Positions 1 to 7,107 of a stretch of 64,000 nt of DNA are shown piece by piece; positions within the stretch are counted from its first letter, which is position 1, and each line of letters opens with the position of its first letter. A program made the position numbers and the translations under genes. Source of the stretch: an uncultured Bacteroidota bacterium (GTDB lineage Bacteria > Bacteroidota > Bacteroidia > Bacteroidales > P3); assembly GCA_902771735.1 (NCBI GenBank), contig CACXXO010000017.1, forward strand, positions 1 to 64,000, written 5' to 3'. The notes beneath the pieces were generated by a model. That model was not told where the DNA came from, searched no databases, and was given only the letters and a program-made list of their open reading frames with translations.

Positions 1-249
1 CAAAATAATATTATCGTTGACAAGAAGGTCCATACGATAGGTTTGGTCAAGTTGCACGTCATCCCAAAAGATAGGGAGGAAAACCTGACGTTCTACCTTA
101 TAGCCATCGATTTCAAGAAGATACTTGAGTGCTGCCTCATAAGCAGATTCCAGCAATCCAGGACGGTACTTGTTGTATACCTTCATGGCGACACCCGTGA
201 TGTCGTGGAAGAACTGGTATTTCTTGTTATGCTCCTGAATCAAATTCAT
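1..249 (-). CDS. GxxExxY family protein, 3' part beyond window
   Basis: Reading the minus strand from an ATG at 249 gives 83 uninterrupted codons that run off the left edge. The product begins MNLIQEHNKKYQFFHDITG and contains GLLESAYEAAL, the G-x-x-E-x-x-Y signature of the GxxExxY family, followed by MDLLVNDNIIL. The family is small (about 125-135 residues), related to PD-(D/E)XK nuclease-like folds and common in Bacteroidota; its function is not settled. A second copy with a 124-bp internal deletion lies at 4874-5172 and a diverged third member at 52505-52903. The gene abuts the repeat array that starts near 279. Family assignment is firm; activity is unknown. Confidence 0.85.
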   Translation of the reverse strand, partial: MNLIQEHNKKYQFFHDITGVAMKVYNKYRPGLLESAYEAALKYLLEIDGYKVERQVFLPIFWDDVQLDQTYRMDLLVNDNIIL

Positions 250-1152
250 TTTCTGGATTTTAATTGGATTTTGTTGGATTTTGAGGCCTTTAGGCCGACC
301 CCTTCATTTCCAGGGAGACAATGGCGGCGGGGCGGCGGGAGGTCGGCCTGAAGGCCTCAAAATCTGGCAAAATCTTTTTTATAATCTTCTTTTATTCTCA
401 TTTTTTGGTCGCTACACTTTTTTGGGTCGCTACGCTCAAAATCTGGCAAAAATCTTTTTTATAATCTTTATTTCTTTTTATCGGCGTTTCTTTCTTTTTG
501 CGGTTGCCGCTACTTCGTGCGGCAGGGGTTGGGGGGTCGCTACGCTCAAAATCTGGCAAAAATCTTTTTTAAAATCTTTATTTCTTTTTATCGGCGAATG
601 TTTCTTTTTGCAGTTGCAGCTTCTTCGGGCGGCGAGGAGGGGGGTCGCTACGCTCAAAATCCTTCAAAATCAATCTTAAAATCTTCTTATCATTGTTTTA
701 ACGGCGAATGTCTCTTATTTTGCGGATGCAGCAGGCTTCGCTGCTGCGGGGGGAGGGAAGGGTCGCTTCGCTCAAAATCTGGCAAAATCTTTTTTAAAAT
801 CTTTTTTCTTTTTATCGGCGTTTCTTTCTTTTGGCGGTTGCAGCTTCTTCGTGCGGCAGGGGATGGGGGGTCGCTTCGCTCAAAATCTGGCATAATCTTT
901 TTTAAAATCTTTATTTCTTTTTTTATCGGCGAATGTTTCTTTTGGCGGTTGCCGCTTTCTTCGTGCGGCAGGGGTTGGGGGTCGCTTCGCTCAAAATCTG
1001 TCAAAATCTTTTTTATAATCTTTATTTCATTTTTTTACGGCGAATGTTTCTAATTGTGCGAATTGCTTGCGCAGGGCAATTGCGGGGCCAATGGGGCGGA
1101 TGCAGCAGGCTTCGCTGCTGCGGGGGTTGGGGGGCGCTTCGCTCAAAATCTG
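250..1152. repeat. array of ~110-bp hairpin-bearing repeats
   Basis: About seven head-to-tail degenerate units start near 425, 535, 644, 760, 869, 979 and 1131; the last continues into the ABC ATPase gene to about 1240. Each begins with GGTCGCT(A/T)CGCTCAAAATC, continues through a T-rich tract containing TCTTTTTTAAAATCTTT, then CGGCG and TTTCTTTTTGCGG, and ends in a GC-rich stem-loop plus a G-run. Stems differ but keep pairing: GCCGC/GCGGC at 506-523 and 1211-1228, GCAGCAG/CTGCTGC at 728-747 and 1102-1121, usually with TTCG in the loop. Open frames across the array (for example minus 690-1004) only translate the repeat. I see no other gene here. Confidence 0.85.
279..362. repeat. 22-bp inverted repeat pair at edge of array
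   Basis: The 22 bases at 279-300 (TTTTGAGGCCTTTAGGCCGA then CC) are the reverse complement of 341-362 with one mismatch, separated by 40 bases. Each arm also contains a small AGGCC/GGCCT palindrome. One further arm lies at 5203-5224, where it supplies the last codons and stop of the gene ending at 5214. The pair marks the border between the GxxExxY gene and the ~110-bp repeats. It resembles a mobile-element end or recombination border, but no transposase is present. Confidence 0.7.
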
Positions 1153-1863
1153 TCAAAAATCTTTTTTAAAATCTTTTTTCTTTTTACGGCGTTTCTTTCT
1201 TTTTGCGGATGCCGCTTCTTCGGGCGGCGGAGGGGCGGCGGGAGGGGTTTCATCCACTGTGATGGTCTTAGAGCAGAGGGTGCGGACGGCGTCGAGGTTG
1301 TGGGTGGAGAGGAGGATGGCGGTACCCGAAGCACTGAGAGATTCTATCTCGCGGCGCAACATGGCGGCGTTGTCCTTATCGAATCCGGAGAAGGGCTCGT
1401 CAAGAATCAGGAGCTGCGGATGGTGGACAACCGATGCGATGAACTGTACCTTCTGCTGCATGCCCTTGCTCAGCTTGGAGGCAGGACGGTCCCACCACGC
1501 CCCGGCTCCCAATCGCTGGAACCATTCGTGTGCCGACGTCTCGGCCTCAGACTTTTTCATACCCTTGAGGCGTGCCAGGTAGAGCACCTGCTCCCCCACC
1601 TTCATGCGGCGATAGAGGCCTCGTTCTTCCGGGAGGTAGCCCACCCGAGCGAGGTCGTCCCGGGTCATGGGATGGCCATCGAAGAACACCTGGCCTTCAT
1701 CGGCCTCGAGAAGGCATGTAACAATGCGCAGGAGGGTGGTCTTCCCCGCCCCATTGGCACCCAACACACCCACAATCTCCCCCCTCTCCACAGTAAAGCT
1801 GATATCAGAGAGGACCTTGTGGGAGCCATAGGATTTGGTGATATTATTTACTTCTAAGAGCAT
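1153..1863 (-). CDS. ABC transporter ATP-binding protein with repeat-derived C-terminus
   Basis: This 236-residue nucleotide-binding subunit would energise a membrane transporter. Walker A GANGAGKTT is at 35-43, the Q-loop/PEERGLY segment at 79-84, signature LSKGMQQK at 131-138, Walker B LLILDEPF at 151-158 and the switch histidine in STHN at 186-189. PEERGLY is typical of ABC-2 family ATPases of about 300 residues that carry a C-terminal DUF4162-like domain. Here the family sequence stops near residue 204 and is replaced by a Pro/Ala then Lys/Arg-rich tail (about 205-236) encoded by the neighbouring ~110-bp repeat, which also provides the TGA. No permease gene is adjacent; upstream is the BatA-like gene, 13 bases away. 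The ATPase core looks intact; transport competence is doubtful. Confidence 0.85.
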   Translation of the reverse strand: MLLEVNNITKSYGSHKVLSDISFTVERGEIVGVLGANGAGKTTLLRIVTCLLEADEGQVFFDGHPMTRDDLARVGYLPEERGLYRRMKVGEQVLYLARLKGMKKSEAETSAHEWFQRLGAGAWWDRPASKLSKGMQQKVQFIASVVHHPQLLILDEPFSGFDKDNAAMLRREIESLSASGTAILLSTHNLDAVRTLCSKTITVDETPPAAPPPPEEAASAKRKKRRKKKKDFKKDF

Positions 1864-1876
1864 GAGGCATCTGCTG

Positions 1877-3937
1877 TTAATGGGTTTTATTGGTTTTATG
1901 GGTTTTATGGGCTTTCAGGAAAACTGTCTCACCCAAGAGTGCAAGGAGTGCAAGGATGAGGCACCAGCGCCAGAGGGGGGTGCCATTCTCGCGAGCACGA
2001 ATTTCCTGATCGAGGGGTTTGGCGGCATTGCGGACCATAGAGACATTGGGGAGGTCCTCCACCAGCTCCTCTATCTCGCCACGCGAGAGGAAATCCAACC
2101 GGGATTCCAGGCGGGGGTAGTTGAAGGCCAGATGCTCGGAGGGGATGGTGCTACTGCGCTGGATGAGTTGGTAGTGTCCGTCGGCAGTAAGCTCGCCATG
2201 GAGCATCAGTGCCGAGCGGCTGCCCAACCGGCGAAGGTCAGGGATCATGCTGAATCCCGAGTTTCGGCTTACGAGTTCCGAAGGCGAGGAGGTGGGTTCA
2301 TAGCTGCCTTGGAGGAAAATGGGATTACGGTCGCCAAGGGTATGGGAAGCGGCGGGCTGCTGACGGCTATAGAGGGCCATATTGTAGAGCGTCGGCACGA
2401 AAAGGGCCTGCGACACGAGGGTGGTCCATTCCTCTGTGAGGGGAGTCGTGAAGAGGTAAAGGCGCCCCTCGCCACAAGGGGTGGCGGAGAGGAGGCTGGT
2501 GCCATCGGCCAACGTGATGATGTTCTGTCGCACGGCGCCCTGGTCGGACAAGGTATAGTGGCCCTGCACGGTAGGCATCTCCATCTCGTCGCTGGTGCCG
2601 TTGAAAACGCCTCGGTAAAGGCTGCTCTGACAGTCGACCGAGGAGGCTTTGACCGGACGTTTCACCCAGCGGTCGAGACGAGGGGCCTGCAACTGTGCCA
2701 GCAGGACATTCAGATGCTCCACTTTGCTGTCGGCCGGTGGGACGACCACCAGGGTACCGCCTTGCTTCACCCATGAGTCGAGGGCCTGGGCTTGTCCGGA
2801 GGGCAAATCGCGTAGATCGTTGAGAACAATAACGTTTAACGGTGAGAGATTAACGGCCAAAGAGGATTGTTGCTGGTAGCTGATGGCGCTGTCGATAGAG
2901 AACAGTTTGGACAAATATCCATTCGGTGCGCCATCGACTTCGAGCATATTGATACGTTCGCCTGCGAGGAGGGAGAAATGGTAGTGGTCGTCGAAGGTGA
3001 TGGGGTAGTCGGTCAATTCCACATGTCCGTCCATCCACCCGGCGCTGTCGATGGTGAAATGGAGGGCTGCTTTGGCGGAGCCTCCGGCAGGGACATCGAG
3101 TGTAGCGAGTGCGCGCTCGCGACCGTTGACGATGAGCTTGACGGGCAGTTTCTCCACATCGGAGCTGCCACCGTTGACAACCGTGGCCTCAGCGGTGACG
3201 CTGCCACCCACGAAGTAGGCGGGGGCATCGAGCCGCAGGGTGTCGATGTAGATATTATCCGTAGAAACGCCCTCCAACGGAACCATTGTAAAATAGACAA
3301 GGGTGTCGGCAGCGAGGGCGCCGACGGTGCCGTCGTCCACGCAAGAGCGCTGGAAGTCGCTGACGAGGTAAGCATGGCGGTTGGAGGCGCCCGATTGTTT
3401 GAGGAAATCGCTTTGGCGCCGGACCACCTCGCCAAGCTTATGGCTGGCGGGGCTTATGGCCAACTCGTCAACGGCATCGAGAAACTCCTCGCGGCTCAGC
3501 CAGCGGAACTCCTCCCCTCTCATGGTGTTGGTCATCAGCTGGTAGCGGTCGCCGGGGCGGTAGGCAGCCACAATCTCGCGGGCTTTCTGCTTGGCAATCT
3601 CCAACTGGCTGCCGTCGCTGCCGCTGTTCTCCATACTGAACGAGTTGTCGACATAGACGCTCACCGCCGTGCTTCCCGAGTGCAAGGTCAGCCCTTTGCC
3701 AGGAAGGGTGGGTTGGGCAAAAGCCAAAACCAGGAATATGATAGCCAGGCAGCGCATCGCAAGCACCATCCAGCGTCGCAAGGTGCTGCGACGGCGACTC
3801 TCCGCCTGCAAAGCATTCAGGCGTTCTACATTGCTGAAATAAACCTTCTTATAGCGGCGGAACTGGAACAGGTGCACCGCAATGGGGATGGCCAATGCCA
3901 GCAGGCCCCAGAGGAAGAGTGGGTTGGCGAATATCAT
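1877..3937 (-). CDS. BatA-like membrane protein with VWA-type domain
   Basis: The 686-residue protein begins MIFANPLFLWGLLALAIPI, the conserved Bacteroidota N-terminal double-membrane-anchor region (TIGR02226, BatA-like): one membrane span near 5-25 and another near 56-76. A von Willebrand factor A-like domain follows, with a MIDAS-type DNSFSM at 97-102. The middle is extracytoplasmic and resembles a glutamine-amidotransferase-like fold seen in this family (inference). A last membrane span lies near 650-672, ending in a Lys/His/Thr tail encoded by a TGGGTTTTAT-type simple repeat. The start overlaps the end of nth by four bases (ATGA), so the two are probably cotranscribed. Bat-type proteins are linked to stress tolerance, but the role here is unknown. 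Confidence 0.8.
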   Translation of the reverse strand: MIFANPLFLWGLLALAIPIAVHLFQFRRYKKVYFSNVERLNALQAESRRRSTLRRWMVLAMRCLAIIFLVLAFAQPTLPGKGLTLHSGSTAVSVYVDNSFSMENSGSDGSQLEIAKQKAREIVAAYRPGDRYQLMTNTMRGEEFRWLSREEFLDAVDELAISPASHKLGEVVRRQSDFLKQSGASNRHAYLVSDFQRSCVDDGTVGALAADTLVYFTMVPLEGVSTDNIYIDTLRLDAPAYFVGGSVTAEATVVNGGSSDVEKLPVKLIVNGRERALATLDVPAGGSAKAALHFTIDSAGWMDGHVELTDYPITFDDHYHFSLLAGERINMLEVDGAPNGYLSKLFSIDSAISYQQQSSLAVNLSPLNVIVLNDLRDLPSGQAQALDSWVKQGGTLVVVPPADSKVEHLNVLLAQLQAPRLDRWVKRPVKASSVDCQSSLYRGVFNGTSDEMEMPTVQGHYTLSDQGAVRQNIITLADGTSLLSATPCGEGRLYLFTTPLTEEWTTLVSQALFVPTLYNMALYSRQQPAASHTLGDRNPIFLQGSYEPTSSPSELVSRNSGFSMIPDLRRLGSRSALMLHGELTADGHYQLIQRSSTIPSEHLAFNYPRLESRLDFLSRGEIEELVEDLPNVSMVRNAAKPLDQEIRARENGTPLWRWCLILALLALLGETVFLKAHKTHKTNKTH

Positions 3938-4578
3938 GCGTAGCCTCCTTTCTGTTTATACGCACAGAGGTCGTTGATGCAGCACTGGTCACACTTGGGC
4001 TTGCGGGCCTGGCAGACATAGCGGCCATGGAGGATGAGCCAGTGGTGGGCTGTAGGTATCTTCTCCGGGGGTATGTGCTTCGTCAGCTCGCGCTCGGTCT
4101 CGAGGGGAGTCTTGGAATTGCGTGTCAAGCCAATTCTGTTTGAGACGCGGAAGACATGAGTATCTACCGGCATAGCGGGCTGCTCGAAGACCACGGCGGC
4201 GATGACGTTGGCTGTCTTTCTCCCTACCCCGGGGAGCTTCTGCAGGTCACATACATCCTCGGGCACCACACCGCCGAAGTCGCTCACCAGCATCCTCGCC
4301 ATAGCGGCCAGGTGTTTGCTCTTGTTGTTGGGGTAGGAAACCGAATGCACATATTCGAAGATTTCCTCAGGTGTGGCGAGGGCCATAGCTTCAGCGTCGG
4401 GATATGCTTTGAAGAGTGCCGGCGTCACCATATTGACGCGCTTGTCCGTACACTGTGCCGAGAGGATGACAGCCACCAGCAGCTGAAACGGCGTCTCGTA
4501 GTGGAGCTCCGTCTCCGCCACCGGCATAGCCTCCTCGAAACGGGATATCACCTGATTATATCTTTCTTGTATTCTCAT
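3934..4578 (-). CDS. nth: endonuclease III
   Basis: A DNA glycosylase/AP lyase that removes oxidised pyrimidines during base-excision repair in the cytoplasm. The 214-residue product matches the Escherichia coli length closely. It has the helix-hairpin-helix LPGVGRKTANVIA at 115-127 with catalytic Lys121, catalytic Asp139 in VDTHVFRVSNR, and four cluster cysteines at 189, 196, 199 and 205 (C-x6-C-x2-C-x5-C). I chose the ATG at 4578 (MRIQERYNQV), because the in-frame extension to 4626 is repeat sequence (DFERSDP) with no family similarity. The 3' end overlaps the BatA-like start. Confidence 0.95.
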   Translation of the reverse strand: MRIQERYNQVISRFEEAMPVAETELHYETPFQLLVAVILSAQCTDKRVNMVTPALFKAYPDAEAMALATPEEIFEYVHSVSYPNNKSKHLAAMARMLVSDFGGVVPEDVCDLQKLPGVGRKTANVIAAVVFEQPAMPVDTHVFRVSNRIGLTRNSKTPLETERELTKHIPPEKIPTAHHWLILHGRYVCQARKPKCDQCCINDLCAYKQKGGYA

Positions 4579-4873
4579 TTTATGGTCGCTACGTTTTTGG
4601 GGGTCGCTGCGCTCAAAATCTGTCAAAATCTTCTTTCATATCTTCTTGTATTCTCATTTTTGGGGTCGCTGCGCTCAAAATCCTTCAAAAATCTTTTTTA
4701 AAATCTTTCTTTTTTTTTCGGCGTGGGGCTTTTTGTGGTTGCCGCTTCCTTCGGGCGGCGAGGAGGTCGCTACGCTCAAAATCTGGCAAAATCTTCTTTC
4801 ATATCTTCTTGTATTCTCATTTTTGGGGTCGCTACGCTCAAAATCTGGCAAAATCAACTTTAAAATCTTTTTC
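4579..4873. repeat. second cluster of the ~110-bp repeat family
   Basis: Degenerate copies of the unit seen at 425-1240 fill this gap. GGTCGCT(G/A)CGCTCAAAATC starts near 4602, 4665, 4767 and 4828, with T-rich tracts and the stem GCCGC/GCGGC around 4741-4758. Two copies share a variant arm, TCATATCTTCTTGTATTCTC, also present at the 5' end of nth, so nth begins inside the repeat family. No gene is seen. Confidence 0.8.
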
Positions 4874-5172
4874 TCATAACAGGCGCACCTTTTCAATATC
4901 CCCGTTATCATATCGCTCATACCATTCGGAATACAAGCCCTCTGGACCAAAATTGATCAGCATGCCGTATGGCTGATGGGTTAGATTCATATAATTCCAC
5001 AACTGACGGCGATGGCTTTTGTCTACAAAATTAACAGCTTTCAATTCCAAAATAATATTATCGTTGACAAGAAGGTCCATACAGGACGGTACTTGTTGTA
5101 TACCTTCATGGCAACACCCGTGATGTCGTGGAAGAACTGGTATTTCTTGTTATGCTCTTGAAGCAAATTCAT
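4874..5172 (-). pseudogene. GxxExxY family pseudogene (internal 124-bp deletion)
   Basis: The 5' end (MNLLQEHNKKYQFFHDITG from the ATG at 5172) and the 3' part (MDLLVNDNIILELKAVNF from 5080) both match the gene at 1-249. Bases equivalent to 36-159 of that copy are missing at 5084/5085. The 124-bp loss shifts the frame, so the product would stop 13 codons after the junction, and the GLLESAY signature is gone. An ATG at 5080 leaves a 68-residue open fragment covering the C-terminal half (ELKAV, LLINFG-type ending), which could be translated but lacks the family core. Flanked on both sides by the same repeats as the first copy. Confidence 0.85.
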
Positions 5173-5202
5173 TTTCTGATTTTTGGATTAGATTTTGTTG
5201 GA

Positions 5203-5224
5203 TTTTGAGGCCTTTAGGCCGACC
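5203..5224. repeat. solo arm of the 22-bp inverted repeat
   Basis: Identical to 279-300. The minus-strand reading through it supplies the final codons and TAA stop of the gene ending at 5214, so the element sits at that gene's 3' end. Confidence 0.7.
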
Positions 5225-6284
5225 CTCTCTTTTCCAGGGAGACGATGACGGGGTAGTGGTCGGAGATGGGGGTCTTGATGCGGCGGTAGCTGAGGGTGGA
5301 GAACTCCTTGGAGCGGAACACCATGTCGATGCGGAAGCGAGGGAAACTGCCGTTATAGGTGGTGCAGAACCCCAGTCCCTTGTCGCGGTAGGTGTCATCC
5401 AGATACTTGGTAATCTGACTATAGAGGTGCGACGAGGGGATATCGTTCATGTCGCCGGCCAAGATTAGCGGCAGGCTGCAGTCGCTAATGAGCGGCCGCA
5501 ACTGCTCGTTCCATTCTGTCTCGTGGCGGATAACGGTCTCCTTAGCCTTGCCCATGGTGCGTCGCGAGGTAGAGTCAATCTTCAGGCGTGCCATCTGTTC
5601 GATGTCGTTGCGATCGTCGAGGTCGAAGGCATAGCTGTCCATATGGACGCATATGAGGCGGAACGGCTGGTCTCCGTTCATAATCTCCACGAGAATCTTC
5701 TGGCCGTCAATCTTCTTGACGAAAGAGATAGGCAGTTTGGAGAAGACCACCGTGCCAAAGGGATTCGTATTGGATCCATGGGCACCGAAATAATGGTTGT
5801 ATCCCATCAGTTCCAGGCTGTCGGTGATTTTCATGCCACTCACGTTCACGTACTCCTGCAGGCAGAGCACCATGGGTTGTTCCTCGCGCAAGAGGTCGAG
5901 GAAAGCCAGCGCATTGCTGTCCTTTGGAGCCGACTCAAAGCCGTCGCCACCGAAGTTGTGGAGGTTGTAGCTCATGAGGGTCACCATACCGGGATGTTCC
6001 TCAATGGGAGGCACCGTGGAGGTGCCGCCAATCTGGAAGAAGAGGCCCACAAAGGAGAAGCGGGCGGCGATGGCGGCGGTAGAGATGAGGAACTGCCACT
6101 TGCCCATGAAGAGCCACAGCAACAGGAAGATGATATTCACTCCCAGCATCGGCAGATAGCCGTAGGCCAACACCGACGGCAGTATGTTGCTCGACGGCGC
6201 CACGACTCCCGCCAGTGTGGTGGCTATCAGTCCCAACGCAGCGAGGATATTGAGTAACAGCAGTATGGCGCGTATTATCTTCAT
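5214..6284 (-). CDS. endonuclease/exonuclease/phosphatase family membrane protein
   Basis: 356 residues. Three hydrophobic segments lie within about residues 1-85, placing the C-terminal catalytic domain outside or at the membrane. The EEP fold is clear from its ordered motifs: LMSYNLHNFGG, LCLQEYVN (metal-binding Glu), GTVVFSKLPI, ICVHMDSY, LAGDMNDIPSS (catalytic Asp/Asn), DMVFRSKEF and the terminal SDHYPVIVSL (catalytic His). The family includes DNases, phosphodiesterases and sphingomyelinases; substrate cannot be assigned. A -7 box (CAAAGATA on the plus strand, 6298-6305) lies just upstream. The last residues and stop come from the 22-bp repeat arm at 5203-5224. Confidence 0.85.
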   Translation of the reverse strand: MKIIRAILLLLNILAALGLIATTLAGVVAPSSNILPSVLAYGYLPMLGVNIIFLLLWLFMGKWQFLISTAAIAARFSFVGLFFQIGGTSTVPPIEEHPGMVTLMSYNLHNFGGDGFESAPKDSNALAFLDLLREEQPMVLCLQEYVNVSGMKITDSLELMGYNHYFGAHGSNTNPFGTVVFSKLPISFVKKIDGQKILVEIMNGDQPFRLICVHMDSYAFDLDDRNDIEQMARLKIDSTSRRTMGKAKETVIRHETEWNEQLRPLISDCSLPLILAGDMNDIPSSHLYSQITKYLDDTYRDKGLGFCTTYNGSFPRFRIDMVFRSKEFSTLSYRRIKTPISDHYPVIVSLEKRGSA

Positions 6285-6297
6285 CTCTTCAAAAATG

Positions 6298-6305
6298 CAA
6301 AGATA
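6298..6305 (-). promoter_or_regulatory. Bacteroidota -7 box (TATCTTTG) for EEP gene
   Basis: Minus-strand TATCTTTGC sits 14 bases from the start codon at 6284. No clear -33 TTTG is present, and the region overlaps the spacer after aroE. Confidence 0.45.
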
Positions 6306-6327
6306 CTAAAAAATTAGGAACTGAGCA

Positions 6328-7107
6328 TTATGCCTCGAGAGTTTTTTTCCAAAAATGCCAGCTCATGTCGGCCTGAAGGTGCAGCATCTCGAGGCCATCC
6401 TTTGTGCAGGCGCCACGCTCGGCAGCCTGCCGCAACAACAAGGTGGGCGAAGGGTTGTAGACCAAGTCGTAGAAAGTGACCCCTGAAAGGGGCGCCGCGG
6501 AAGAGGACAGGTTGAGCGGGGTGCGGCCGGTTTCGGGATACATGCCCACCGGCGTGGCGTTGACAACCAATATGCCTGTGTCAATGCATGCTTGTGCCAA
6601 CAGATGAGTCAATTGGGCGTATGAGATGGCGTTCCCGTGCCGCTCGGGGTGGCGAGAGACGAAGGTATGGGGGGTGCCGCGTTGACCAAGCGCATAGGCC
6701 ACCGCGCGGGCGGCACCACCGGTGCCCAACACGAACGCTTCCCTCTTCCCGTCTTTCACCTTCCAGGCTCCCCTATCGAGCGTTTGCCCGAATGCCGGGG
6801 CATCGGTGTTGTGGCCTATCAGGCGGCCGTTCTCCACCGTGACACAGTTCACGGCACCCATTTCCGCAGCCACCTCATCGAGAGCATCGAGTTCCCCGAC
6901 AACTGCCATCTTGTACGGCACCGTGACGTTGAAGCCCGACAGCCCTTCGCGCAATGCCCATTCCTTCAGACCCTCCACCGAGGGCAACTCGAAGAGCGCA
7001 TAGTTGTGGTCCTTCAATCCCAACTCTGCAAACTTCCGCGTGAAATACTCCTGCGACCAAGAGTGCCCCAACTTGCGTCCAATCAATCCAAATCTATGCT
7101 TCATCAT
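6328..7107 (-). CDS. aroE: shikimate dehydrogenase
   Basis: Reduces 3-dehydroshikimate to shikimate with NADPH in the chorismate pathway. The 259-residue length is normal. Seen: substrate-binding SWSQ near 16-19, NVTVPYK with catalytic Lys66, HNTDAPAFG with Asp102, and the nucleotide-binding glycine loop GTGGAARA at 128-135. The stop of the upstream 850-residue gene overlaps the aroE start as ATGA, giving translational coupling although the two functions have no obvious link. The start could be either of two adjacent ATGs. Confidence 0.95.
   Translation of the reverse strand: MMKHRFGLIGRKLGHSWSQEYFTRKFAELGLKDHNYALFELPSVEGLKEWALREGLSGFNVTVPYKMAVVGELDALDEVAAEMGAVNCVTVENGRLIGHNTDAPAFGQTLDRGAWKVKDGKREAFVLGTGGAARAVAYALGQRGTPHTFVSRHPERHGNAISYAQLTHLLAQACIDTGILVVNATPVGMYPETGRTPLNLSSSAAPLSGVTFYDLVYNPSPTLLLRQAAERGACTKDGLEMLHLQADMSWHFWKKTLEA

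Noticed and set aside
690-1004. 104-residue open frame on the minus strand (contains DFERSDP repeatedly)
   Set aside because: It is only the ~110-bp repeat read in one frame; no family similarity and no start context.
250-1240. CRISPR array
   Set aside because: Units are ~110 bp, degenerate along their full length, with no short exact repeats and unique spacers, and no cas genes nearby.
4579-4626. N-terminal extension of nth
   Set aside because: The extra 16 codons are repeat DNA; family similarity starts at the ATG at 4578.
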